In this document: positions 1-10,500 of the stretch, piece by piece | How the letters are laid out: every line of letters starts with the position of its first letter | Position numbering within the stretch: position 1 is the first letter of the stretch | NCBI GenBank assembly: GCA_035041965.1 | Contig: JAPYMA010000544.1 | Span: 281,955 to 345,954, forward strand | Direction: 5' to 3' | From: Anisakis pegreffii | Lineage: Eukaryota; Nematoda; Chromadorea; Rhabditida; Anisakidae | DNA length: 64,000 nt | Position numbers and translations under genes: made by a program | Notes under the pieces: generated by a model | Databases searched by the model: none | Told to the model about the DNA's origin: nothing | Seen by the model: only the letters and a program-made list of their open reading frames with translations

Positions 1-326
1 TGCATGCAAACTCGCGAAAGCAATATTCATTTTATGTTTCACTTTCTTCTATTATCCTTTACTTTTGTTTACTTTTCATTCGTTGTGTATTGTGAAGTGC
101 AAAACTAGTCAGCTTAGGGTCTAAACATTAGATATAATGTATATGTGAAGATATGAAATGAAGCTTTTAGCATACTAGAACTTTAATCTTTCGGTAACTT
201 GATGCATAGCGTTTGTGAATTGGAGAGGGAGAGTATTCAAGAGCAAATGAAATGTTGTGAAAATTTATTGCCTGTTTAAAGTGCAATTTTTTACTCTTTA
301 TTCTCATCGTGTGAATGCGACTTTAG
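1..326. other. Upstream intron/flank of the first gene
   Basis: No coding exon could be supported here. The stretch ends in a splice acceptor (ctttag, 321-326) that opens the first recognisable exon, so most of it is probably intron of a gene beginning to the left of the window. Confidence 0.4.
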
Positions 327-1160
327 ATATTCGGTACCAACAGCGAAGTGTATGGACGCGTGCTGAACGAGAGACTGAAATGTTGGTATGAAGAGATATA
401 CGCAAGAGAAGAGGATCGAATAGTCGAGGATTACATTGAATTAGCATATCACATCGTTCGAAAATGTTGGAAACTAATAGTGGCGAATCTCAACGAAACA
501 ATGCACACTCTCAAACTTTGGACTGCAGTTTCCGTTAAGGTAAGATTACATTGCTGTTAATGTTAATATATTGTTATTTTCAGGTGCCATTTCAATATTG
601 ATATTATTTCAAAAAAATTTTAGGTGTTGAACTCAAGTAACGACCCATCAAAGTGTCGCGAAAGTGCCCGTCTTCTATCGACTCTGTTGAAGAATTGTGG
701 TGATTCAGGACAAGCCGAGCAAAATTTCAACGAATTATTGCACGAAATGGCTGAGAATGTCATTGTGGTGATATTCACTCGACTTCAGTATGAAATGATG
801 CACACAACTGCCGAAAATCTCGCTGAAATACTGATGTTCTTCGCGAGGAAATTCCCTCAACAAACGAGGTAGAGTGCTTGTTGAGTTATCATTGAATACA
901 TTTGTTCGGATCATTCGGTCGTATTTATTCAGTCAGTTATGTGCTGAGAACAGTGCCTATAAGGACATTAATGGTAGTTTCATGCATTTAGTAACGGTGT
1001 TCGGTGTTGTTGCAGGCAGTATATTCAAACTCTACCCAACGGTCAGTCACCATTAGTGGCGGAAATATTAAATCAGTCATTCAATGCGAGGGCTTTCAAA
1101 AATTCAATGTTGCGTTTCAATATGCAGATGCGGAAGTCTGCGAAAACGTTGTCTTGCTGA
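327..1160 (+). CDS. C-terminal exons of a HEAT-repeat-like protein, possibly importin-13/transportin-3-like (5' partial)
   Basis: Three exons join in phase: 327-539, 624-868 and 1016-1160, with donors gtaaga and gtagag, acceptors tttag and tgcag, and stop TGA at 1158-1160. The visible product is about 200 residues, all alpha-helical in character, with no signal peptide or membrane segment. It has alternating amphipathic helices such as LAYHIVRKCWKLI and LAEILMFFARKFPQQTRQYI, and a basic tail (FNARAFKNSMLRFNMQMRKS). The pattern resembles the last HEAT repeats of beta-karyopherins, where a final helix runs FNxRxxKxxxxxF. That assignment is by general resemblance only; another HEAT/ARM protein is possible. 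The gene starts left of the window, because the first exon opens directly from an acceptor with no good ATG. It converges with the channel gene on the opposite strand. Confidence 0.5.
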
Positions 1161-1748
1161 CGAATATAATCAGTGATATTGAATAGTGATCAACAGATGG
1201 ATCGGTAAAAATGTGCGCGTTTGTATGTATCTAAATGTTTTGTTTGATTGGTTGATTATTGTTATGAGTGCGTGATTTTGTTTGTTTGTTTGTGTGTGCG
1301 TGTGTGTTCGTAGTAATATATGCAAAACGAAGTCATTCATTAGAAATGTGATTTGTTTTGTTTTGGATTTGTTTGTGTTTGAAAAATTGCATTGTTTTGT
1401 AAAAATTTTTACGTTTTTGTTGTGAGAATCTTTCATTTTTATGTTTGTTTTTCATCATTATTATTGTTTGCATTGAAAAAATTGATTCGTTTGTGTGTCT
1501 TTAGAAATGGAGAGAGGAGTTTATTCTCGAGCGTAATATGAGCATAATCATTTCCTATTGGTTACGCATTCCTTCTCATTGCAGATTCCACACATACACA
1601 TACAACATCGTTTCCAGAACCACTCTGATAATCTTATCATGTGGTTAATCTTAATACGATGAATGATTTGAATTGGGGTTGAGAATGGGGTGCGAGGTGG
1701 TATTTCAAGGGGTGCGAAATAAGGTTTCATTCTTTACTTACAAGGAAC

Positions 1749-1796
1749 GGTCACGAGGTTACCCCCGCCTTCCGGGGTAACTTATTGTTAGTGACC
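1749..1796. repeat. Two-stage hairpin, GGTCAC/GTGACC enclosing GTTACCCC/GGGGTAAC
   Basis: Outer arms GGTCAC (1749-1754) and GTGACC (1791-1796) enclose perfect 8-bp arms GTTACCCC (1758-1765) and GGGGTAAC (1774-1781) around an 8-nt loop. The GC-rich arms stand out from the AT-rich surroundings. No transposase or target duplication is visible, so its nature (fold-back repeat or transcript structure) is unknown. Confidence 0.6.
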
Positions 1797-1905
1797 TTTC
1801 ATTTATCATTTTATGATTTCATTTATCAGTTTCACTTACCACCATATATATCATATAAATATGATGTATATCTCATCCCGAAAGATGGCCTTTCCTCGTT
1901 AATAG

Positions 1906-1984
1906 AGTAAGCGAGGGCGGATTTCAACGCATACGTACGTGTAAAGTAGGCGAGGATGGAATTTAGCGTATACATTTCTGCAAA
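1906..1984. repeat. Diverged two-copy tandem repeat, about 39 bp
   Basis: Two adjacent units starting AGTAAGCGAGG and AGTAGGCGAGG share most positions through a shared CGxATACxT core and TGxAA end, at roughly 75% identity. They are non-coding as far as can be seen. Confidence 0.55.
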
Positions 1985-4705
1985 GGCTGTAATGTGCTCT
2001 AGTGGTATATACTTATCTACACTGTAAACACCCACTGTAGTGAATTGAGAGGGGTGCGAGAACATTTTGAAATTTTGTAGGGAGTGTGGGGGGAAGAGGA
2101 GATTCCAAGCCACTGATTTAAATCATATTGACGAACTGATGTTCGATTGTTATAGTGAGGCGTCATGAATGCACGTACATAATGCCTACGACACAATTAC
2201 ATTAACATTTTACCACTACTTTAATCTTTCCTAAGTAATAACGGAAGATATCTTTTCATTACAATCATCGAAATAATTCATCTCATCATGTACCTTTTCA
2301 GAATCCACTGAAAAACTCGTAACAATGCATGCAATCCTGACTCTTACTCCGAAAGGACATCGATAGCATAACTCGAAATAATCGGTTACAGAACATGAAC
2401 GATACTTTGCACAAAACTGAACAAAGAACAATATTCTGAACGAGCGATAGAATGAATCATCGCCAAACACCTGTCACAGTTCACTCTCTCGAATTGAAGT
2501 CATCTGAAAATTGACTGCTTCAATAATCAAACTGATCAATTTTGATTGTTTGTTGATTCAACAGATCACCGCTGCTATCCATAAAACCACACTAATAACA
2601 CTAATAAAAAATGAATGATAGAAACGAAGTCCTTACAATCATATCACACAGCTGACTGACATAATCAGCAGTCGATGTGACTGATAGAGAGATTGACTGT
2701 GTTCTTTGATATCTACTTAATTTATTTTCAACCTGAAATTCAATGCCCCGTCAAACTGAATTAATTTTTTTGTCGGAAAATTATCCTCATCAAATCTGTT
2801 GCATGGTCGTGTCTCATAACTTCTAAGAGGTTTACATTGTAATAACTGTAATAAAATAAAAATGTTCATGCAATACAATCAACTGATGAATAATCACTAT
2901 CTGATAATCAACGATAATGGTCACACAAAAGTGATAAATCGATAGGTTTATTCATTAAATGAATAATAAAACAGTGTTAATCAAAACAGCCAAGCAAGCA
3001 CTATTAGCGATCGTACGAGAAGACGTCGGGTCGGTCGGTTCACAATCACACATTACAACAAATATTCTTAATCCATAATATTGATAGAAATGATCACAAA
3101 AACAAGTGTAATGATCATAATTTGATAGATACATATCAAAATCCTTGTGATATTTATGAAGCACGCTGCTTTCCGAACTTCACAAACTGATGTTCACTTC
3201 AAAAACCCGTATAAATGAATGTGAATAGAAGCAACTGGAATCCATACCACAGAACCCACAGGAATGTTTACGCTCAGATCAACTTAATGAGCAACGTGCC
3301 TAGTAAGACTAGAGTATTTTGATGTGTAAAGTATTGACAATAATATTTGCATGATCTAAGAAAGCATGACCTCAGTAGATGAAAACTTTACATGTTCCTA
3401 ATGAGGAACCCTCAAGTCGAGAGCTATTCAGCATATGTTCACTCATGATCTTGACTTTCAACAACCTTCACTTAAGCCTTCAAAACAATCAAATAAGCCT
3501 ACAACTTATAATGATATTCCTACAGATCATGACCTCCGTTGTCTGAAAAATACAAATGCTCACAAGCAAAAGTCCGTCATTCGAGAATTCACTGATCCTA
3601 GAAAATGAACATCACCTTTTTCTTATTGAAGGCAAACGATAAAAAAAAGTGTTACTGTTGACTATACTTAAGTGAACGGTGTTATAGAGTGTGTGCAATA
3701 GAATGAGAATGTGATTTGAACTATTGATAGAAGAAAATAGTACGAGAACACTTTTAATTAAAAAAAGAATGAGACTGGTTACAGCAATACTAACAATAAG
3801 AAAAATGACAGCGATCATAACAATGCCTGAAAAAATGAGATTTCTGATAAATGAATCTGAATCAAACGTGATTCTTAACGGATCATGCATTTCATCATTT
3901 ATTCTTTCCGTTTAACCAGTTCACCTATATAAGGGATTCCACATTTTCGCACTCTCATGTTCAGACTAATCAACTCTAATGAGCCATCTCAATAACTTTC
4001 TGAGAAGCATAATCTCATCCATCTGAAAATTATTTCTTCTATCGAATAGACTATATTCAAGAAATTTCTTCGTTCAAAAATTTCTTTAATTCGCCACAAT
4101 ATTTTCACTCGAACACTATCCGCACACAAATTTCCACCATGAGAACCACCATCTTGATTTATTACTTTCCAAGAACGATTTGTTGTACGACTCAAAACTC
4201 ATTCATCCAGTGTCACCAGTGGATATCATCAATAAACCATTATATTATTCAGTGCATAAATATACCAAACAAGTTTCACGGATGGCAGCACGAAGCCGGA
4301 AGTTGAGTTAAAGGCATATAGGCTTCAAAGCAATTATACAATATGGGATGATGTCGTAACGCTTCATAAGCTTGATAATTTCTCAATAATCATGCTGAGA
4401 ATAATGAATCGATCACAATAAGAACATCAATCAACGAACAAATCAATTGTTAGAACAGCCAATTAGCAGTATACGGCTTAATTACCTCAAATGGCTATCA
4501 GTCCACTATCGAAGCAAGATAGTGTTCTTGCATTTACACTACATGATCAATACAATATAGGAATGATCAACTTGCAATGCAGTCTCATCTGATCTGATGT
4601 GTTATCAATGTATCAATAACCACTCAACGATAATATCAATCGATTAATCAAACCATCGCAAATGTTAATGAGTGCATATGAATCAATCGACGAGTCTTTG
4701 AAGTG

Positions 4706-7588
4706 TTATGAATCAGGAGTGTTAACTTGTAAATCATCCAGAAAGGCGCAATTCGGTGAGTGCCTTGCGGCGAAGTTATGGTCATGCATCACCAACTCGG
4801 TCACATCGTCATCACTCGAAAAACGCGTTACCAGCGATTGAATCAAGTACGCATCGGTTTGTGTACTCGCCATCCGCACTCGTTGTCTAGCTTCCCATTT
4901 ATCCTTGATACGCTTTCTGGATCGTTCCGACATAGCCCAATACAACAAACGTGTTCTCAGAGGCATACGGGCGATTATCGCATCCAATTGCATATCGCTG
5001 AGTTTCGGTTGAGGGGCACGATCTGGAAAAAAAGTGATAGGAATCTATGTGATAGGCGATGAGATAATGATAATGATAACTAGATGAGATATGAGCCAAA
5101 ATAAAAGGTCAGTTGCTCACCAATCAGAGATTTCGTTAGTTCGTTTTGATCAACATTAAGCATGTGCGGGTGTTGATCCAAACCTAATTTTGCTTCGTCC
5201 TCACTGATAACTCCTTCTTCATAGGCGGCTTGTATTGCTTTCGCGTACTCCTTATCGATATCAGAATCCAGTTCCTATCGGATATGATCATCATCAGATT
5301 AACGCTGCATTTTTATTATCTAATCAAAATTATAGCATATATGCTCTAATGGCGATCCTGGGAGCTGATCTGAATATAAAAATAGTCCTTCAAGACGATT
5401 TGTGATGTTGCAAGAGGTCGTCTGCTTGTTTACTGTTACGAAAGCAAAGGGTTAATATCCCATGAAGGTGGTGTTAACTGACTGATGCGAGTGCTTCGAT
5501 CTGTTGTTGAATGATGGTTAATACGGTTGAGACGAGCGCTAGACCGATGAGAATACAAAAGCAAATGAACATCATGTATCTGGGTCTGGACGGGATCACA
5601 TCACCGAATCCGATTGTCGTGAACGAGATCAGCGTGAAGTACAACGATGTGCCTGTTATCATCAAACACTTATCATCACTTTCACAAACAAACGAATGCA
5701 TAATTAAGACATCTCAGCAACGGGAAGACCATTCCTTTCTTTCTCTGACTCAAATTTTATTAAATAGTGTGGTGAGAAGATCGGGGAATTTCGGAGACCC
5801 CGTCCCTGGGGCCTCATCCTCGTCCCCACCATTTTTTGAGCCGACCACATTTTCGGGATCCCAAACTCAAAAATTTCATCCGCAATTTTCCCTGTTCCCG
5901 ACTTTTTTCCGTCCCTGCAATACTAATAGTCGAGGAATCTCCGGGACGGGGTCCTCGAATCCCCGTCTTAGACAATTTTTAAGCTGATTGCATTTTTTGG
6001 ACTTCAACTGTAAATTTTCGTGCGCAATTTTCCCCGTTCCCGACTTTCTTCCGTCCCCTCACCACACTAGTTGAAGCCAAAGAAACAGATGTGCTCAGTG
6101 CATACAGTGGTTAGCAAAAGCAAGGGTTTACTGATTACCGTAACACCATTCTTCTTCGATGAGGAGGAATAGTGCGGCACAGGTGAGTATCCAAATAACG
6201 GTCAGTCCAATCAGAAAACTGATCGGAAAACTCAATAGATCATTATCTAGCGACTGATCTTTAGAGGTGCTGTTCGTTGCCGCCGATAACTTATCCACCT
6301 GAAATCCATTCCGCTCAGCATGATTTTGCCTGGTGATCGCTGGGTATCCAATTTGGACAAACATTCAGCTATTCAGCTATCAACCTCGACAAAAAATCAT
6401 TTTCATAACGCCAGAAATTAATGCGGTGATTCTGAGATAGTGCACTTTGCAGATAACGATAATACTGTTCAGTGTATTTCTGCGAAATTCAAGCTTTAGC
6501 GTCGACGCCTGATGACGGCTAAACGCCCAACCTGTTTCTCTAAATCCTTCGACACAACTCGAGTTGACTTCTTCAACGATTTCAAAATGATTGTCCACAA
6601 AAATTTACAAATTCTCGCGAATAAGCCACCCAGCGCAATAAGGCATATCAATGCCAACGGTATACCGATGAACGCGTACACTATTGTCAGAATACGACCG
6701 GCCGTTGTTACCGGATATATGTTTCCGTAACCTGAAACCGACACGACAATGAAAAATTCTAAAGCAAAATAAGAACAGTCTCAGCTATCTGAACCTCGAG
6801 TAAAAATCTTTATTTAAGAAGTAATAATCAAGTTGAAATTTCAAGACTAACCAATAGTCGTATAAACAGTGAGTGCATAAAAGACGGCACCCCACCACGT
6901 CCACTTCACATCCTCTTCAACATCAACTTCCTTCATTCCCATCTTCTTATTGTAGCTTTTTAAGGTGGCTACCGTGTGATTATACGCATCCAACGGCTTC
7001 ATCTTCTGCATACCGTTCAATCGGTATGCAGTGTTCTGAGATAACATCATAAGCATCATGCAACTGTTTGCATCACAACAACTTAAGTTTACAGAAACAT
7101 TTTTGTTCTCATCATTACTATCGTTATTGTTAATGTCACTATCATTAAACTGATTAATTTTTGCTTTTATCACTTATTATCATTCCTACTTTTGTTAATA
7201 CCGTATCACCGTCAATCATACTAGACGTTAACATTACATTGATTTGTTCGTTCCATCTGATCACATACTTTCCCACTCACACGATCCATTAAAGATCAAG
7301 GAATGAATTCTAAACAACTACAGCTAAGTTAGTACTATTCATATTAATCATAAAAATCATTGCAGTAGCAATAGAAGGTAATGATTGCTGAAGAAATCGA
7401 GATACCTCAAGTAAGTCATCACGTTCTTTCTTCAAAGATTCCAGTTGAGTTCTTTCCTCAGGTCCTTCTACATAGTAGAAGATCAACGCTCCCACAAACG
7501 TATAAATGAGCAACAAAAGAACTGGTATCAGCGCCAACACCCCTCTCTTCATTGATCCCAATAATTCATTCAATTTTTTCGCCAGCAT
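4706..7588 (-). CDS. Two-pore-domain potassium channel (TWK/K2P family)
   Basis: Seven exons join in phase: 7588-7406, 7035-6852, 6731-6532, 6298-6139, 5652-5483, 5274-5121 and 5022-4706 (stop TAA), giving 455 aa. Residues 16-40 form TM1. Pore loop 1 has the filter TTIGYG (120-125), split by intron 2 inside the first glycine codon. TM2 is about 135-157, TM3 about 210-235, pore loop 2 has TTIGFGD (254-260), and TM4 is about 269-290, followed by IIQQQIEALAS, a signature that continues TM4 in nematode TWK channels. The cytosolic tail (300-455) is acidic, then basic. The fold is a plasma-membrane K+ leak channel working as a dimer of two-pore subunits. The exon 2 acceptor is the least certain: a second in-phase acceptor about 100 bp upstream (near 7140) would add an Asn/Asp-rich stretch to the extracellular cap. 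The subfamily is not resolved. Confidence 0.95.
5765..6069. mobile_element. 305-bp inverted-repeat element (MITE-like) in intron 4 of the K2P gene
   Basis: Perfect 12-bp terminal inverted repeats TAGTGTGGTGAG (5765-5776) and CTCACCACACTA (6058-6069) bound a C-rich insert whose base composition is unlike the intron around it. Inside, a 35-bp unit occurs twice in direct orientation (5881-5915 and 6023-6057, 2 mismatches), and GACCCCGTCCC near 5797 faces GGGACGGGGTCC near 5942. The outermost TA on each side may be a TA target duplication, which would suit a Tc1/mariner-mobilised MITE. That last step is inference. No coding capacity. Confidence 0.75.
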
Positions 7589-9656
7589 TCTTGCATCTAT
7601 CGCCTTCTATCGGGCTTCGTTCGTAATCCTCCAAGCAATTGCGATCAATTTCTCGTCTTCGATTCGATACAAAACCTTAATTTCCGTCGACGAATCAACA
7701 TTATCATACGCTGTCACACGCAATATCACTCAATTTTAAGCGATTATAAATAATTCAGATTCGATTACCGTCGTGCATATGGTAGAATTATTATCGGAAA
7801 CATAAAACGTGAGCATGATAGTGCTATTCATTTAACGAGCATATAAACTGTCATATCAGAAGATGTGATGTCGAGAAATGCGAATGATTATTGGATTTTG
7901 GATGATCAAATTATAATTTGGATTCGATCAAATTGTCGTTGCTGCTGATTGTGGTATGGTCTGACAAAGATGTAAACAGATCAATTGCTCGTATTTGCTA
8001 GTTGATTCGAATTATTCGATGACTGATGGATACTTCGAGATTCCGAAACTGGTGAGTCTCAACGCCACATCAACAACAGCATTAGAGCTGCGGATGAGAA
8101 TAATGAATTGATGAAATTATGAAAGTGAGATTGCATTTGATGAATTGTGCGAGTAATATGATAGCAACAATGAACAAATATTCCCGAGGGGTCGTGTTTT
8201 GATTTATTTGAGCGACATCCCACATGATCGGTTACATACTGAATCAGACCGACCCACTCAGAGCAGTCTCTTCTCGTTTTCAGCAACGATATCGCTCGAT
8301 TTGTTGGTTTAGCATAAAAAGCTGAAGCAACATCAATGCTATGCTTCATAATCGATGAAAATTAATCAATGCAAATGCCCAATTTGAAATGCAAAACTTC
8401 CAATTCATCTATTCAAACTCCGAAAAGAAACTCCATTATCTAATTAAATCAGTCACCAATCTATTCATTCAATCATCAATTAATATGAGTGTGTGCTTTC
8501 CAAGTAACTAACGATATCAACTCAAGGAATTCTCCCACTATTTTCATGCAATTCAACTTCCAATTGCTGATTTGGCGATCGCAAAGATTTTTCGGTTAAT
8601 CCCCACTTATTCGCATAAATTTAAGCCAAACTGACTATCAGTGATATCAGTGATCAAATATCAGTGATCAAAGTAATCATAGGCGTTAACAGATGTCTTA
8701 TCTTATCATATTAGTGTCGAGAACGGATAGGTATTGAAAATGCGACAACTCTTGTGAATGACTCATCTTATTCTACTTTGCATCTCAATAAGTTTTATGA
8801 GATGTTGTCGATGCTGTCACTAACGGCATTGCTCTCCATTTATTATCCAATAGTTACACCTGTTCATAGCAATTAATCAGAACAAATCGACAACTAATAG
8901 CCAAGTTCATTACTTTGTGACAATTAAACGAACAACGGTAAACTTCGAGTTCAAGTTATTCATCAATTGCGAGCAGCTACAAGCGGCATACTTCAAATGA
9001 ACAATTACACAGATCATCAGAAAATATTCGATCGTATCTCAAATAACATCTCAAAAAGCTTCTGATAATAGCCGTTCATTTTAAGGATTATAATCATATA
9101 CATATAGTTACTGACTGAAATAATGACATGAGCAGTCAGATAGTGTAATTAATGGAATGAGAAGTTAATTGTAATTGTAAAGTAGTGCTGAGATACACAT
9201 TTTCAACAGTGATAAGAATAAAATGATAATAGTGATAATAATGATAACAATAAGGATAATACTTTGGTCTACCGAATAATGTGCAAAGGTATCTACGGAA
9301 CGTCTCGACGCAAAGCCCGCACGGATGTCTTAATACTGACGGTGTATGCATGTACAATTGGCTACTACATCTTGTCTTGAGTGGATTAATTCTTTCGGAT
9401 TAAATTAATTCATGGCGGTTAAGCATGAATATGTTATCCGTGTAAGAGAAACTTGTGTATTGATGGCTATCTCGAGGCACAAAAATGGGAATTACATAAA
9501 TAATAATGATGTTAATAAAAGCTTTTATGTGATATGATAATAACAGTAGCAATAAAAAATAATGATGGGGTGATAATTGTAACAATAACAAAATAATAAC
9601 AATAACAAAATAATAACAATAATAAAATATTAATAACATTAGTTTGTGATGGCGTG
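7589..9656. other. 5' flank of the K2P channel, no gene recognised
   Basis: AT-rich DNA that should contain the channel promoter and 5' UTR. No TATA-like element could be tied convincingly to a start. It contains short direct repeats (ATCAGTGATCAAA twice near 8643-8673). The right end is the A/C-rich tract next to the Penelope-like remnant. Confidence 0.5.
9525..9640. repeat. AAT/AAC microsatellite tract
   Basis: An imperfect (AATAAC)n and (AAT)n run lies immediately downstream (in minus-strand sense) of the retroelement stop at 9657. Such tails are common at the 3' ends of retroelements, so it may be part of that insertion. Confidence 0.7.
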
Positions 9657-10500
9657 CTAGAGTAATCGTTTATATCTGACAATGAGATGGCTGATGAATC
9701 GCACCGCATCGCTCATTTCATGTCGAATGTTGACGTCTGCTTTTAGCTTCTCAATGAAGATCGCCTCTTTTGTTTTTCTTCTTTGCAAGTTTTGCTCATG
9801 AGTTAAAACTTCGTATATGCGCCTTCATGGGCTCCCCTGAGTGTCTAGGATGCATATACAGCAACCATGGGTTCTCTCGGTTTGCATGTTTCATACTCAC
9901 AAGATGTTGCTTGTATCGTAACGCAAAATGTCACCTATATAAAAGGATGAGCATTCAAACACAATTTTTTGAGCGTTCCTTTTGCTGTACGCGCTTCGTT
10001 GCCATTCTTATAAACCTTACATTCCGTTTCTTCACATCTTTTCTCAAGCAGCTATGGTTTGTTAGTTGGTATTTGAGATACTGCAAGGACACTGACATCA
10101 ACCTTCCAGTTTTGGAAAAAGATGGACTTTGACAATGAAATTGTCAAAGTCCAATGGTAGTTTAAGGACAGGAAAATTCTTAACGAGGCGATTTCGGCTG
10201 TAAGCTTTCGCACTAATCTCATTATAAGTATTTTGTTTGGCTATGTTCAAACCATTGTTATACGCATATTGCATGTGTTCTTCTGAAGAAACAATGCGTC
10301 TCTAATTGTGTTTAGGACTTTGGGTGCATTTTCATGCTTTTTGGGTGCGCAGATTTATTCTGATAATATTATGTCTTTGTTCATTTCTTTTCGGAACCAA
10401 CTTGTCTCAAGATGACCGTCTTTGACGCGTATTTTCGAGACCAAGAACGGTTGCCATCCCTCATCACTGGGTGTTGTTTTCTGTCGTGATGTTTAACTAT
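9657..10500 (-). pseudogene. Penelope-like retroelement remnant (RT C-terminus and GIY-YIG region)
   Basis: Read on the minus strand, three frames pieced across several frameshifts and stops show a retroelement polyprotein. Near 10440-10350 comes GHLETSWFRKEMNKDI, the TSWxRKxxNxxI motif that follows the catalytic region of Penelope-type reverse transcriptases. Near 10290-10150 comes RIVSSEEHMQYAYNN and NRLVKNFPVLKLP. Near 9980-9940 comes CSSFYIG, a possible GIY-YIG remnant. Near 9790-9660 comes a C-terminal stretch containing LQRRKTKEAIFIEKL and RHEMSDAVRFI, ending at TAG 9657-9659. This helical tail is typical of the GIY-YIG C-terminus of Penelope-like elements. The RT palm with its YxDD is not present. 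Family assignment rests on motif recall, not on a search. Confidence 0.7.

Larger units (their letters stand above)
1161..4705. other. Convergent intergenic region
   Basis: This holds the 3' flanks of two convergent genes. It begins with a T/G-rich microsatellite-like tract (about 1240-1400, TTTG and TGTG units), then a structured hairpin (1749-1796) and a diverged tandem duplication (1906-1984). The rest is AT-rich with only short open frames lacking splice logic or recognisable motifs. A hydrophobic minus-strand frame at 3612-3890 was considered and left out. Confidence 0.6.

Noticed and set aside
3612..3890. Hydrophobic minus-strand frame
   Set aside because: The hydrophobicity is what AT-rich (A-rich plus-strand) DNA gives. 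No splice sites or family resemblance.
5511..5987. Plus-strand open frame of about 158 codons
   Set aside because: It runs antisense across exon 5 of the potassium channel and into the C-rich intronic repeat. It has no splice logic or motif.
9770..10132. Plus-strand open frame of about 120 codons
   Set aside because: It is the antisense shadow of the Penelope-like remnant, which has recognisable minus-strand motifs.
10123..10153. 14-bp perfect inverted repeat (TGGACTTTGACAAT and its complement, 3-nt loop)
   Set aside because: It lies in the coding relic of the Penelope-like element (LDFDN...), so the symmetry may be incidental. Not annotated as a separate element.
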